Origin: Cricetomys ansorgei
Lineage: Eukaryota; Chordata; Mammalia; Rodentia; Nesomyidae
Reading direction: 5' to 3'
DNA: 64,000 nt
Assembly (NCBI GenBank): GCA_026225945.1
Contig: JAMJFZ010001228.1
Coordinates: 2,239,001-2,303,000 of the forward strand
Part shown: positions 22,030-33,110 of the stretch, piece after piece
Layout: every line of letters starts with the position of its first letter
Position numbering within the stretch: the stretch's first letter is position 1
Program-made: the position numbers and the translations under genes
Notes under the pieces: generated by a model
Database searches by the model: none
Told to the model about the DNA's origin: nothing
Seen by the model: only the letters and a program-made list of their open reading frames with translations

Positions 22030-22085
22030 CCAGTTTATAGCTCAGTGGTAGAGCACTTGCCTACCATGTGCAAAGTCCTGAGATG
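22030..22085 (+). mobile_element. ID SINE fragment
   Basis: tttatagctcagtggtagag and cacttgcctaccatgtgcaa are the tRNA-Ala-derived ID core. Confidence 0.75.
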
Positions 22086-22726
22086 ACATTTCAGAGCATC
22101 TTCTATGTGTTTTTTCAGAAATTAGAGATTGCCTGTTATGTACTGGATGAGGTAAAGTTCATTTTGTGGGATGATCTTCTGCTCTTTAATACTAATATTG
22201 AGCCAATATCAGACAAGTATCTGATGTCTACCAGAACTGACTTCACTATAACAGTTTCTGTTTTGTTGAAACAAGACTCTTTGTGGGGCACACTCAGCCC
22301 TGCCACCTGTGGTTTGGGCAGCACTTTTCACCTTCCTAAGACTTCTCAGCTTGTACCCATTGGGGTGGCTACTACTCTGGCTGGGAGCATGGGAAGCAGA
22401 CATAGAACTGGTCAAAGTACCGATGGAGGATCTGTCTTCATCCTTTCCACATCTCCTAGGTATGAATTATCATGATAGGTACAGCCATGATATCAAGTAG
22501 GCTACCAGCACTTCAGACTTTGATCCCTCCTCTTACCTCAGGCTAATAACTGTACAACTCCTGTGTTGTTCTCAGCTGACAAGCTCTCGCCCCAGCCACT
22601 AAAGCTTGATAAATAAGAAGAGTAAGTATGTACATTTAGTAGAGCAAATTAGAAAAGACTGTCAGCATATCACATAAGCTCGAAGTTATGTTTTTCTAGA
22701 GGTAGCTGGGAATAAGATATATAGAA

Positions 22727-22730
<4 letters not shown>
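22086..22730. other. Unassigned block with 135-codon open frame
   Basis: A + strand frame at 22068-22475 runs 135 codons. Its amino-acid sequence resembles no family I know, and its first codons come from the ID element. It could be a decayed repeat or chance; no product is claimed. Confidence 0.35.
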
Positions 22731-22768
<38 letters not shown>

Positions 22769-22791
22769 TATGTATATATATATATATATAT
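22731..22791. repeat. (TA)n microsatellite
   Basis: TA run 22731-22764, short aaatatatg interruption, TA again to 22791. Confidence 0.97.
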
Positions 22792-23654
22792 CTTTCAGCC
22801 TTCTAAAACAACAAACGAAAGAACTGGAGAAAGAAAAAATAAATAATGATAATAAAAAACCTAAAAGCAGAGCACAGTTAGGTAACATGGGCAGTAGCAC
22901 ACATTCAACAAATGTTGGACTGTAACCATATGTTCCTGGCTACGTTATCCCACACCACAAACCTGGAAAATGTTTTGAAACTACTAAAATATCACTGAAA
23001 ATCTGGTTCTCTCATCATCAAGCTGTTGGTAAAATATCACAGAGACATCATTTGTACATAAGATAACTCTGTAGTAAACATTGCTATGTAAGTACATGGC
23101 ATACACCCTGATTCAATGTCATCTTGGTAGAATGATGTGTCATTCAAAATGAGAACTCTTTAATATGATTGAGAGTTGCCAGACTCCCACTCCGTATGTT
23201 TGTTGTTGCACCTGCACGGAACTGTACACTGAGGTATTTTTTCTTCTTTGATCTAACTCTCAGTGAGGAATCTCAGCATCCTTCCCTCAACCCTATCATC
23301 TCAGGGTCCAAGCTGTTCTGAAATACCTGCCAGCTTCCACCCACTCATCACAGAAAGCCACTGGAGATGTGTTCAAAGCTAGAGTAAATGAGAGGGATAA
23401 GCACGCCATACACAGATATTAACTCTCCTCATTCCCTGAGGTTTGCAAAAACATCCCTGCTGCCTGTAAATTCTGTGTAGACAAGCAGGCATCATCCACC
23501 CCTTTTACCTCTTGGATATTTAAACCCAGGAGATGCATATCACTTTGCTCTCATCATAGTCAAGTATTTGAACATATAGGATACTTAGCTGTTTACTGTC
23601 TATCTTGGAGTAGTTCTGATTTTATTAGAACTATGTGTGTAAAGGGGTACAGAA
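22792..23654. other. Intron, nothing recognised
   Basis: Unassigned sequence; no exon. Confidence 0.5.
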
Positions 23655-23840
23655 AGCCAGTGAACCTTTCTGAGCCTCAAATCACTCCTTGTTAAATGGA
23701 GACATCAGTTACCCCATTTGTAGTTTGTTGAAAGTGTTAATACAGAGAAAGTGTATTAGCTGCTGTGGAGCATGGAGAATGGCAAACAGTACTCATATGC
23801 CATTGGTATTTGTTAACTGCTATTACCACCACCATCATCC
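23655..23840 (+). mobile_element. MIR ancient SINE
   Basis: gaacctttctgagcctcaaa, tgttaaatggagacatcagt and a 3' part ending tatttgttaactgctattac fit the MIR consensus in order. Confidence 0.65.
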
Positions 23841-24808
23841 TTTCCTGTAGTTCCCACTTGACTCCCAGTTACAGCTACTCCTAGGACCCTGACTTCAACT
23901 AGACCCACATTTCCCATTGCTAGTCTGAACAGACAGGTCCTCAGGCCAATTGAATCCAGGGAACCCTTCAGTTGAGACACCTTCTCCCCAGGTGAGTCTA
24001 GTTCGTATTGGGCTGACAGTCAAAACTAACTAGTATAGCCATATTGCCAGTCCCACTCTAGGACTTCTTGGTGAGTGTGTGTGCATAAGAAATCTGTTCA
24101 TAGGCGGGTACATGAAATATAAATTTACATTCCAAACGACAGAACAAAAAAATAGATATGTGCCACTAGGTCAGCAAAGGAAAAAGAGTGGCCCAGAAAT
24201 CTCCAGGGACCCATTTCTTATCCTGAGTTCCTTTATGAGCCATTAGATATAATAATTAATATATCTGTGAGAACTCACCCTGGGGGAAATATATTCACTG
24301 ATTGTGTTATGCTGTACATTTATTTGTTTGTTTGTTTACAAGGAATTTTATAGCCCCTAAATCGTTGAGACCTAATGGAAAAGCAGAGCCTGCACCTGTC
24401 CCAGGGACAGCACCCTCTGGCTAGATGACTGGGTAGGCAGTGTGGGAAGAACTGTGGGTTCTGCAGTATTCTTTACTTCTACTTTATAAGATGTAGGAAA
24501 TGTGATCACAAATAAGTCCTAAGGCTTATAAGGAAGGTGGCTTGATAGGATTTGAGGGTAAAATGAAATACTTTGTCTGTCCCAGTTGATCCCCATTGCT
24601 TTGCAAAACTGCTCAGCTTCTAGCATCTGAAAGATTGTGATTAAAGACTGACTTCTTGTCTCTTCATATGCAGACCTGCTTAGGGCATCATTCATTGGCG
24701 TCTAAATATGAATGAAATAGTGAGTACTTTGAAAGTCAGCATTTGACATTGTGATACAACAGTAGTCATCTACCTTTGCACTGAAGAACTGCAGTAAACA
24801 AACAGAAT
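23841..24808. other. Intron, nothing recognised
   Basis: Unassigned; short TTTG repeat at 24321-24338. Confidence 0.5.
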
Positions 24809-25015
24809 TGGGCTGGTGAGATGCCTCAGTGGTTATGAGTGACTGCTTCTGTTGCAGAGGACCTGAGTTTGATTCCCAGCACCCACATTAGGTAGCTCAC
24901 ACCTGCCTGTTGCTCTGGCTCCAGATCTCCAGGGGCCTTCTGGCCTCTACATGTACCAGCATTCATGTGTAGACACACATACACATAATGCCCCCCCACA
25001 CATACACACACAGAG
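24809..25015 (+). mobile_element. B3 SINE
   Basis: gggctggtgagatgcctcag, gttgcagaggacctgagttt, gattcccagcacccacatta, ggccttctggcctctacatg and a CA-rich end. One of the better-preserved SINEs here. Confidence 0.85.
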
Positions 25016-26009
25016 AGAAAAACCAGAACTTTTAGAGATGAAAGCACAAACATATAAAGACCAGTATAATTTGGAGCCATAGGGACATTACTCTGAGTGG
25101 GAAATCCTCTCAGGGATGAAGTCTAGCAAAAGTTTTTGATCACTATAAAGGAGAAAGCTAAACACAAAAAATCTACCAGCAACATGTACTTGGAAGTTCT
25201 AATTGCATCCTCTGGGTATCCTGACTTAATGGCATATTTAGAATGGAACATGATATGTTCTAATTTATATAATTCTCAGTAATGATGCCTATTTTTCCTT
25301 TTTTTTTCCTCTGTATCCATTCCCAACCCTTCCATATAACTATCCACTATTTCTTTAAATCACTTAATTAAGAAGGTTTTCTGTCTCTTTACATGTTGTC
25401 TCCTGTTAGAAATGGGTTAATCACAAATCTCTAATAAATATGAATGGATTAAAGAGATTCATGAGTTCAAGATCATTTTAGCTTCCCAGATATAATTGTT
25501 AAAATCTTTACTGTCTCCTGGGATGTGTGGGATTACATCAATTAAATCATGTCTCTGTAACTGAGTGCAGTGGCCGTAAATGTGACTGTGTTCACCAGCA
25601 CCCTCTCTGTATTTAATTGGCTGGGCTGTAATGGATTGTCAGAGCAGTAAATGTGAGTCAGGTAACGTAAACTGTAATGATGGTAATTATCTGAATGGAT
25701 CGATCACCGTGTTATCGCAACGTGACGTGGATAGAAGCAAGATGCAGACATCCCCTATAAATTCCCATTTTCTGTTTTATTTCCTTGCACGCTTTTCCCT
25801 AAAACATCTAAAGCAAGGAGGTTGTGAACTGGTGGCTGTTGTTGTCTCCCTTCTTTCCTTCAGTCTCCTTAGTGATGCCAGCAGATCCCAAACAACCTTT
25901 CTCCAAAGCAAGCCATCATCTTACAGAATTGGACTTCCAGCACTTGCCCTTGTAATTCCTGATACTCTAAGCTTTGAAGTTGAAGTTGTTTTAGTTGAAT
26001 GGTTTGTGT
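25016..26009. other. Repeat-free intron, candidate conserved segment at 25380-25760
   Basis: Unique sequence with many homeodomain-like cores (25395, 25455, 25540, 25610-25640, 25675-25695) and a CpG cluster at 25700-25730 that includes TGACGTGG. The 193-codon + frame at 25631-26212 runs into a SINE and is not a gene. Confidence 0.4.
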
Positions 26010-26330
26010 TGTTCATTTGTACATGTGTTTGTGCACACGTTTATATATGTGTACAAGTGCCTACGCATGTGTCAGTCTCAGGTATCATGCCTTGTGTAAT
26101 GTCTGCCTTGGGTTTGATATATGATTCCTTACTGGCCTGGGAACTGGCTGAGCAGGCTGGGCTGGCTGCCCAGCGAGCTCTAACTAAGGATGCACTGTCT
26201 CTGCCTCCCTAGTGCTGGGATTGCAGATGCATGCCACCATGCTCAATGTCCATACATTGCTTTTCAGGATTGAACTCAGGTCCTTGTGCTTACATAGCAA
26301 GCAGTTTACAGACCAAGTTTTCTCTGCCAT
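26010..26330 (-). mobile_element. RSINE1 SINE
   Basis: Reversed: ttactggcctgggaactggc, tctctgcctccctagtgctg, attgaactcaggtccttgtg, tacatagcaagcagtttaca. Confidence 0.8.
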
Positions 26331-26774
26331 GTTTGGTAACTAAAGAACTAGAAGGCCAGAAAGTGAAATAACCTGTTAAAGGCTGTACACCCTAGCATCA
26401 CCTAAATATCAACAAAAGAACTGAACTAGAACTTAAACTGCCCTCCTCTCTGGGCTGGGAGAAAGAATTAAGTGGTTGCATCAGCTGTTTCTACAGCAAG
26501 GTCATCAAAACAGAACTAAAATGAGCTTAGAAGGAAGGAGTGGCAAGCTGAGAAAGCTTCATAATGGCAGTTGACGGTTGCCTGGAGAGGAAGAGTCACT
26601 TCTCTTCATGCGGGGATGGCCACTGGTAGGTTACCCATGCCCAAGTCAGTGACGCACTACCCACTCACCATGTGCAGCACTAATTACACATGGTGGGTGA
26701 TAAAGAAGACTTGATGTTGAGAGGGAGATATGTTGATGGACAAGAAAAGAGTTGAAGGAATGGAATCGGGGTGG
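26331..26774. other. Intron, nothing recognised
   Basis: Unassigned sequence. Confidence 0.5.
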
Positions 26775-26860
26775 GTGTAGTCAAGATAGTGGTAGAGAAT
26801 TTACCTAGCTGCTTAACAGAGACAGGACCCTGGGTTCAACCCCAAAGAGAGGGCATAGGG
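26775..26860 (+). mobile_element. ID-type SINE fragment
   Basis: agtggtagagaatttaccta and accctgggttcaaccccaaa match the ID head; a GA-rich tail follows. Confidence 0.55.
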
Positions 26861-27419
26861 AGAAGAAGGAGGAAGAGGAGGAGGAAGAGAGAATTGTGTG
26901 AGTGAAAATTTTAAGAACAAAGCAAATTGATTAATGATAGTAATAAAAAAGAAGAATGAAATCATATGATTCCCCATGCCTTTTGCATTGGGAAAAACCA
27001 AAGAACTCAATTTTAAGTTGCTGTAAGTAAAAAATGTCCACTGGGATCCCACAGAAGTACTGCTACTGCCTGTGGCCAGGGAGGATGGCAAAGGAAGGTT
27101 TGAGAGATAAATATCACAGCTAGAAAGAGAAAAGCCAGGTTCATATGATCAACACTGGGCACAGTGTGAACAGGGTTGCTATGTAGGCCAATAGGTAGGG
27201 CACAAAAGAGCTGATCCATGTGGCTGCTTTCTCAGAAGGCTGCCATGTCCATGGAGAAGGAGGCAAAGAGTGAATATGGTTTAAAGATACTGTAAAGGGG
27301 AAAGTGGAAGGGGGTGTGAAATGCTCTGGAAATAATGGAGAGTGTAAGACTGACTAAGCCCCACCAATCATTATCCACTAAAAGGGCCAAAACGAAGGTG
27401 GAACAAGGGAGGCAAGAAT
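26861..27419. other. Intron, nothing recognised
   Basis: Purine-rich near the start, then unassigned. Confidence 0.5.
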
Positions 27420-27695
27420 TCCTGGAGGGTAGGTGGCTCATTCAGATACCTGTCGTGCATACGTGAGGCCTTGGTTTGGATTCCCAACACCCACGTAAAA
27501 ATGTCTGACATGGTTGCACATCCTGTGAGCACAGAAGGATCCTGGGACTCAGCGCCAAGCCAGCCTGGCTGAATTAGTGAGCTGAAGGTTTAATGAATGA
27601 CCCTGTCTCAAAACAAGAAAGTGGAGAATGACAGAGACGACAACCTGACATCAACCTACAGCCTCTGCCTGCACAGGCACACATGTGAAGGTGCA
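27420..27695 (+). mobile_element. RSINE1 SINE
   Basis: gggtaggtggctcattcaga head, cccaacacccacgtaaaaat, aagccagcctggctgaatta, ccctgtctcaaaacaagaaa. Confidence 0.8.
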
Positions 27696-28282
27696 GGAGG
27701 ACTCAAATCAATCAGGCAGTCAATCTCAGGGTCCCACGTGAGGGTAAAGTAGAGTGATTGCATATGACATACTGGCGAGAACAATATGAGAAGGGGGACA
27801 TCTTGTCTAAATATGTAATGATGAGATGAAGCAAAGGACAGTTTTAACGAAGCATTGGAAGAAAGGAAAACAGGAGAGAGCAAACCCTACTGACAAGCCT
27901 ACAGAAGAGGTGGACAGGAAGGGAGTGTTGAAGGAGTCTCACTGAGCATGCGGCTCTCAGTATAGCTTTGACTTCTGGAATCGTGCTAATATTGAACATA
28001 TTCAGAACAATACAATGAAATCAGAAAGAGGGGAAATTAAATTTGAACACTGTCAGAAACAAATGAATTTCATAGCAGCTACTGGATGTGGGGGCAGAGA
28101 ACTGACCTGGTCACCTTTGAGCAGAGAATTTTCATTAATGCAGCCACTCTAAGAAGGAGCACGTCCTCACCTCTCCTTGGCACTGATTTTCTTGGTGTAA
28201 CAGTTGTCTGTGCACTGCAGAGGTGGAACAAACCAGAAAATATACTGCTGTCGGGAGCCCCGTTTCCACCATAGGAAATGGA
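27696..28282. other. Intron, nothing recognised
   Basis: Unassigned sequence. Confidence 0.5.
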
Positions 28283-28437
28283 TGATACAGATAGGAAATG
28301 AAGAAGATGATGAGGGAGAGAGGAACTATAGGGGTGAGTGGGGAGGAAAGGGGAGGGGAAAAGAAGAGAAGGGAATTGAAGGGAAGAGAAGATGAGAAAA
28401 GAAAGGAAGGGACAAGGGGGGAAAGGGGCAGAAAATC
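28283..28437. repeat. Purine-rich tract (+ strand)
   Basis: About 155 bases that are almost entirely A and G, e.g. aaaggggaggggaaaagaag. Irregular, not a fixed-unit repeat. Confidence 0.92.
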
Positions 28438-28883
28438 ACAAGCATATAAACAGAAGATATTCAGCTCAAAGGTTATTCACTCTAAAGGGCATCATCAGTC
28501 AAAGGCTGGAATTGGAACATGGAGTGTGGATCATATTGTCATAGCACACAAATATATTTCACGAAATGGATAATCGGCCTGTGGTTTTGCACAACAACAT
28601 CTTAACATACACTAGGACAAATTGGGTCTTGTCAGGAACCTGCCTTCATGGTGCAGGAGAAAATATGATAAGGAAAGAGAACGATTGGGCAGATGTGGCC
28701 AGGTGTTGATTATCATGATACAAGGGAAGGTGTGTGGGAAGCCTACGTGGTTCTTGAAAATTTGACGTGTTGTGTGTGTGTATTACCAAACAAAACTTTC
28801 TGAACCAGATCAAGGGAAACTCTAAAGGAACACACTAGCGCATATGCCATCTCAAAGCGTACTATACTCTTAAGAGCACTATT
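28438..28883. other. Intron, nothing recognised
   Basis: Unassigned sequence. Confidence 0.5.
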
Positions 28884-28993
28884 TCCGGGGCTGAGGAGAT
28901 GGCTCAGTCAGTAAAGTGTTTTCTGTGCAAATGTAAGAGAACCTATTTGATCCCCATAACCCACCATGTAAAAAGCCAGGCATGGTGCTGCCT
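28884..28993 (+). mobile_element. RSINE1 5' half
   Basis: ggggctgaggagatggctca, gatccccataacccaccatg and aaaaagccaggcatggtgct, then an abrupt switch to LTR sequence. Confidence 0.8.
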
Positions 28994-28994
28994 T

Positions 28995-29106
28995 GACATC
29001 CCCACCATAATGGATTTTACCTGAACTATGAGCAAGAATAAACCCCCTCTCCCTGAGGTTTGTTGACTTGTTTCTTCACAGGAACGGTGAAAGCAACTAA
29101 GATAGC
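28995..29106 (+). mobile_element. LTR 3' fragment, MaLR-type
   Basis: accataatggattttacctg, gagcaagaataaaccccctc and acaggaacggtgaaagcaac are the typical 3' end of a rodent LTR, containing its AATAAA signal. Confidence 0.65.
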
Positions 29107-29678
29107 ATATCAACAGTCTGTGCCCACATGTTCTAAGGCACATGAAAGCTATAATAAGATGAAGCAGGATGAAGAGAGATCCATAAGGATCATCCAGTGT
29201 GTGCCTTTATCCTTGCCTTCTTATGTTCCGGAGTCATTGGCTACTTACAACAACATCTGGACTTTGTCTCTGGAGTTAAAAACTTTACTTTTTTGTGGCC
29301 TCAAGTAGTAGGCTGTAAGACTATGCTCTTAATGTAGTGGATTTAGGCATTTGTTACATTTACATTTTCATAGCACATGACAAATACTGGCACCTTTCTG
29401 TGGAACGCTCAGGCACAGAGCCCTCATTTGATTTTCTGCTTGTTCTGAATATCAAGTTCTGATTTCTTAGAATCTTAATGTATGCTCATGAGCGAGCCCG
29501 TAAGGCAGGAGTCATCCCTACGATACTTATAAGAGTACTTAGAGCAAACCTGTCAAAGGTACTTTTAAGAGATTACCCGGGGTCCTGGGGAGGTATATTT
29601 AGCAACCATATTGAATGGGTTGTCACATAACACAACGTTGCATTGATTTATGGGTGTTATTTCTGTCTCCTACTGCAG
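29107..29678. other. Intron immediately upstream of exon A
   Basis: Unique sequence ending in the pyrimidine tract and acceptor of the first exon. No additional exon seen. Confidence 0.6.
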
Positions 29679-29747
29679 GCAGAAAATTCAGCACTGGCGC
29701 TGGAAAATGAGAATCAAAGAGAACAGTATGAACGGTGTCTAGATGAG
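29679..29747 (+). CDS. Nckap5: Nckap5 coding exon A (23 codons, coiled coil)
   Basis: This 69-base exon encodes 23 residues beginning AENSALALEN and ending ERCLDE. The acceptor is a pyrimidine-rich run ending ...tcctactgcag just before 29679; the donor after 29747 is gtaaggct, close to consensus. Both boundaries are phase 0, so the exon is symmetric. The residues have the charged Glu/Asn/Gln/Arg composition with spaced Leu of a coiled coil, and the block matches the conserved N-terminal segment of NCKAP5 (NCKAP5L has a near-identical block). In the family this region lies upstream of the long proline/serine-rich body and probably mediates oligomerisation; that role is inference. The frame stays open about 190 bases past the donor, but that downstream peptide looks like no protein and is read-through. 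Identification is firm; the exon number is not known from this window. Confidence 0.93.
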
Positions 29748-29899
29748 GTAAGGCTGGTTAAGGGGGCAGAGGAGAGGCTGGGTTCGTTAAGGACCTTAAT
29801 CGGGTCAGACCATGTGAGTTCCAAGCTCCACAGAATTGTAATGTTTTCCCATTTTTCCCGACAAAGAGAAGCTGTAAACAGATGTCCACTGAGGGATAT

Positions 29900-30088
29900 T
29901 AGTCTCTTAGTCTCCGTCCCCCTCTCCTTTCCTCCCTGATACATATCCACATATCTCTTCCATGTCATGTCTCTTCCCTCCCTCTCTTTCCTGTCTCTGT
30001 GTCTCTTCTTGCCCCTTTCTCCTTCCCTTCATCTCTCTCTCTGCCTCTTTCCTCTATTTCTCTCCTGTATGAATGTCTGCCTCTCTAT
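29900..30088. repeat. Pyrimidine-rich tract, left part
   Basis: C/T-dominated sequence such as tctctctctctgcctctttc, interrupted at 30089 by URR1. Confidence 0.85.
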
Positions 30089-30297
30089 CAGCTGTTCTCA
30101 ATCTTCATAATTCTGCATCCTTTAATTAAGTTCCTCATGTTGTGGTGAACCCCAACTATGAAATGATTTTTGTTACTTCTACATAACTGTTGTGAATTGT
30201 AATGTGAATCTGAGATGCAGGATGGTCTTAGGCGACCCCTATGAAAGGATTGTTGGACTCCCAAAGGGCTCATGACTCAATAGGTTGAGAACTGCTG
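30089..30297 (+). mobile_element. URR1 hAT-Charlie nonautonomous transposon
   Basis: Left end cagctgttctcaatc, body aattctgcatcctttaatta and ctatgaaatgatttttgtta, right end ggttgagaactgctg. Flanks ctctctat/ctgtatat agree at 6 of 8 bases. It sits within a C/T tract 342 bases after exon A. Confidence 0.85.
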
Positions 30298-30475
30298 CTG
30301 TATATCTATATCTCTTCTTCCTCCTTCCTCCTTTCTGCTGTTTCTCCTTCTCTTTCCCTTCCCTCTCCTATCTCTCCCCTATCACCTCTCTCCTAAGTCT
30401 CTTCCCTATCTCCCTCCTTCTCCTTATCCCTCTCCCTCCAATTCCCCCCACCATCTCCCTTCCCTGGTCCTTCTC
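30298..30475. repeat. Pyrimidine-rich tract, right part
   Basis: Continuation of the C/T tract after the transposon (tcttcttcctccttcctcct and similar). Confidence 0.9.
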
Positions 30476-31494
30476 TATAACTTTCACAGAGATCTGTGAT
30501 TCCTTGGATAATTGTCTTCCAACCTTGCACACACTTGGGATAATGATTCACTGTTTGATCAATTCCTTCTGTCCAAGAAATGTGATCCTTGGCCCTGAAT
30601 GAGAAAGAACCACTTGTGGGCACGCTGCGTATACAATTGGATGCATTCCACTGAGAACTGAATCCTTGATAGAGTGGGCGGGGACAGCATTCACAGTTGG
30701 CAGCCAGAGGGGGAAAATCAGCAAATTGTGCACAAGCCAAAAAGAAAAAGGGAAGTCAGGAAGAAAATGTGAGTGCAATGGAAAGAGACTGAGCCCCACG
30801 CACGAGTAAACTCAATAAATATCATCTGATAATGATGGCAAGATGAGAACAAAAATGATGGGTGTTGGAGAGTGTCTGGCCAGGGAAGACTGAAGCCTGC
30901 TCACAGCTCTCAACCTGCTTAGCACCTCCTCACACTCTCCAGCATAGGAGCCAATCACATGCTGCTTCTTTCCACAATGGGCCATTGCTCACATGGAAAT
31001 GCTCTCCTCAGGGACTCCACCATGATGAGAGCCGTTATTTAAATGAGATAACTTCTTTAGACATCTTCCTAGTGTGTTACAACTCTCGCACATTCTGTGA
31101 GATCATGTTGGAGGATTGTTAGAATGTAGCTGAACAGATTTTAGAAAATTGCATGTTATCTTCTTCCATTATTTTACTTGTGGGATGACCAATATATCTT
31201 CATTTTTTTTTCCTCCTTGCTAACAGCTAGATACATGTTTTCCAGTGAATTCCTTTTGGTATTCTGTACCCATTCAGTCCATTCTCCCTCTCCTTTGGCA
31301 TTGTCCTAGAAGCTGTTGGGTTAGACACGAAGTACACAATCCAGAATCCTAGCTATGACACATTCCATGTTCCTCTTTGTTCCTTCAGACAGATGTAAAC
31401 CCCACCTTCTGAGGGTGAGAGTTTGACTATTTTGGTTTTCTAACACCAGTTTTTCCCCTAGGCTGGGTTTTTCCACACTAGTGGTTTTATACAG
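30476..31494. other. Intron, nothing recognised
   Basis: About 1 kb of unassigned sequence; no exon or clear repeat. Confidence 0.5.
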
Positions 31495-31650
31495 ACTCAC
31501 TGTTTAACTATAGAACTCACTGTGTGGCCAAAGATGACCTTGAACTCCTTCTGATCTTCATGTTCTTCCACCTCCCAAGTGCTGGGGTTACAGGCACATG
31601 CCACAATGCTTAGATTTTGTGGTACTGGGGAATGGAACCAGTGTCAACTG
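31495..31650 (-). mobile_element. B1 or B4 SINE
   Basis: Reversed: actcactgtgtggccaaaga, cctcccaagtgctggggtta, caggcacatgccacaatgct, then gtggtactggggaatggaac, the ID-like part of a B4. Confidence 0.75.
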
Positions 31651-32051
31651 GTCCATGGCCTCAAGCCCAGACCAGATCTTGTTAAGGACATGATGTCTAA
31701 CCCCACAACAACAGCCACCTCTGGGATATTGTGAGGAATGCAGCCTCTCAGGATTCACCCCTAACCCACAGGATCCTGGTGTCACTGAGGGTGAACCCAG
31801 CATTTGTATGTTAGCAGGCTCTTTTGCTGCTGTCTATACATACTGCTCCTGAAATCTTGGCTTCCTAATACTGACCACTCTGCCCTTGGAACTTGGTACT
31901 TATATGTGGTTGGAGAACTCTTCAGATGTCCCTAAAATTGCTTAATATTCAGTCTTTCAGTTGTTTAGTATTTCTAGCCAAGCACATTGGTTACTCAAGC
32001 AAACACTGTTTGTAACCTTCTGCCCTGTCAGGACTCAAAAAATCCAGAATA
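31651..32051. other. Intron, nothing recognised
   Basis: Unassigned sequence. Confidence 0.5.
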
Positions 32052-32330
32052 GGGCTGAAGAGACAGCTAAGTGGATGAAGTACGCACAGAGACCTGAGTT
32101 TGAGTCTTGGAGACCACATAACACATCAAGCATGTGGCAGACCTGTAGTCCCAGCACTCAGCAGGCAGAGACAGGCAGATCCCTGGGCTCAGTGTCCAGC
32201 CATCCTAGCCTACTTGGTGAATAGCAGGCTAATGAGAGACTCTCTATGAAAAAATAAGGTAGATAGTGCCTGAGGAATGACACTTGTCATTGACCTCTGT
32301 CTGGCTGCCTCTGCTTCCATCCACTGATAC
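32052..32330 (+). mobile_element. RSINE1 SINE
   Basis: gggctgaagagacagctaag head, gcagacctgtagtcccagca, ccagccatcctagcctactt, aataaggtagatagtgcctg and aggaatgacacttgtcattg. Confidence 0.85.
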
Positions 32331-32352
32331 AAAAACACATATATATACAGAG

Positions 32353-32358
<6 letters not shown>

Positions 32359-32411
<53 letters not shown>
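32359..32411. repeat. (AG)n microsatellite
   Basis: 53 bases of uninterrupted AG following an RSINE1. Confidence 0.98.
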
Positions 32412-32413
<2 letters not shown>

Positions 32414-32799
32414 ACAACAATCATTCCAGTATCTAAAGTTAAAGCAATAAGAAAAGTTGTTGACATAAAAGCTGGCCCAAACCACTTTTTGTAACCCTCA
32501 GCCCTGCTCCTCAGGCCCTTGGTCCAGTCAAAGTCTAGGGCAAGAAAGATCAAATAGATCCAAGGCTATTTAAAGGATCCAATAATCCCACTGGGTTAGA
32601 AGTATTGATGAGTCAAGTTGCACTTTCACCTCTTGCACAGAAATTCCCTGTGAGACATGACCTGCCTTCAGAAGTCAAATTCATTGGCTCCAACCACAGA
32701 GCTAGCTACCTACTTAGCACGGTTCTCCGGTTGTCCCTCGGGTCACTCTGCATCCATCACAAAGCTCACAGCATGTCTATATAGAAACCAGAGTCTGGA

Positions 32800-33110
32800 C
32801 TATGGATATGGTTGAGTCTGTAAAGCACAAGCTTGAGGACCAAAGTCCAGATCTTCAGGACCCGTGTGAAAAGCTAGGTGTATTAGTATACACCTGTAAT
32901 CCCAGTGCTGTGGAGGCAGACATTGGAGGAGATCCCTGATACTCACTGGATGGCCAGGTCAGCTGAATCAATAGAGCTCAAGTTCAACGAGGAACCTTGT
33001 TTCAGTGAATTAAGTTGGAGAAGTGATTGAGGGAGACACTTCATGTCTGCACCTGGCCTCATCGTACACAAACATGAGCTTGTACACCACAGTACACACA
33101 TACACACAGA
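32800..33110 (+). mobile_element. RSINE1 SINE
   Basis: tatggttgagtctgtaaagc, acacctgtaatcccagtgct, ttcagtgaattaagttggag, gtgattgagggagacacttc. Confidence 0.8.

Noticed and set aside
22030..22085. tRNA gene from A-box/B-box-like text
   Set aside because: It is the tRNA-derived head of an ID SINE with no intact cloverleaf; the same applies to other SINE heads.
25631..26212. 193-codon + strand open frame, the longest in the window
   Set aside because: Its second half is translation of a reversed RSINE1 and a TG-rich stretch; the first half has no family resemblance and no splice context.
29643..29939. 98-codon frame containing exon A
   Set aside because: Only 29679-29747 is exon; the rest is intron read-through on both sides of clear splice sites.
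30285..30602. 105-codon frame rich in Ser/Leu/Pro
   Set aside because: Product of the pyrimidine tract.
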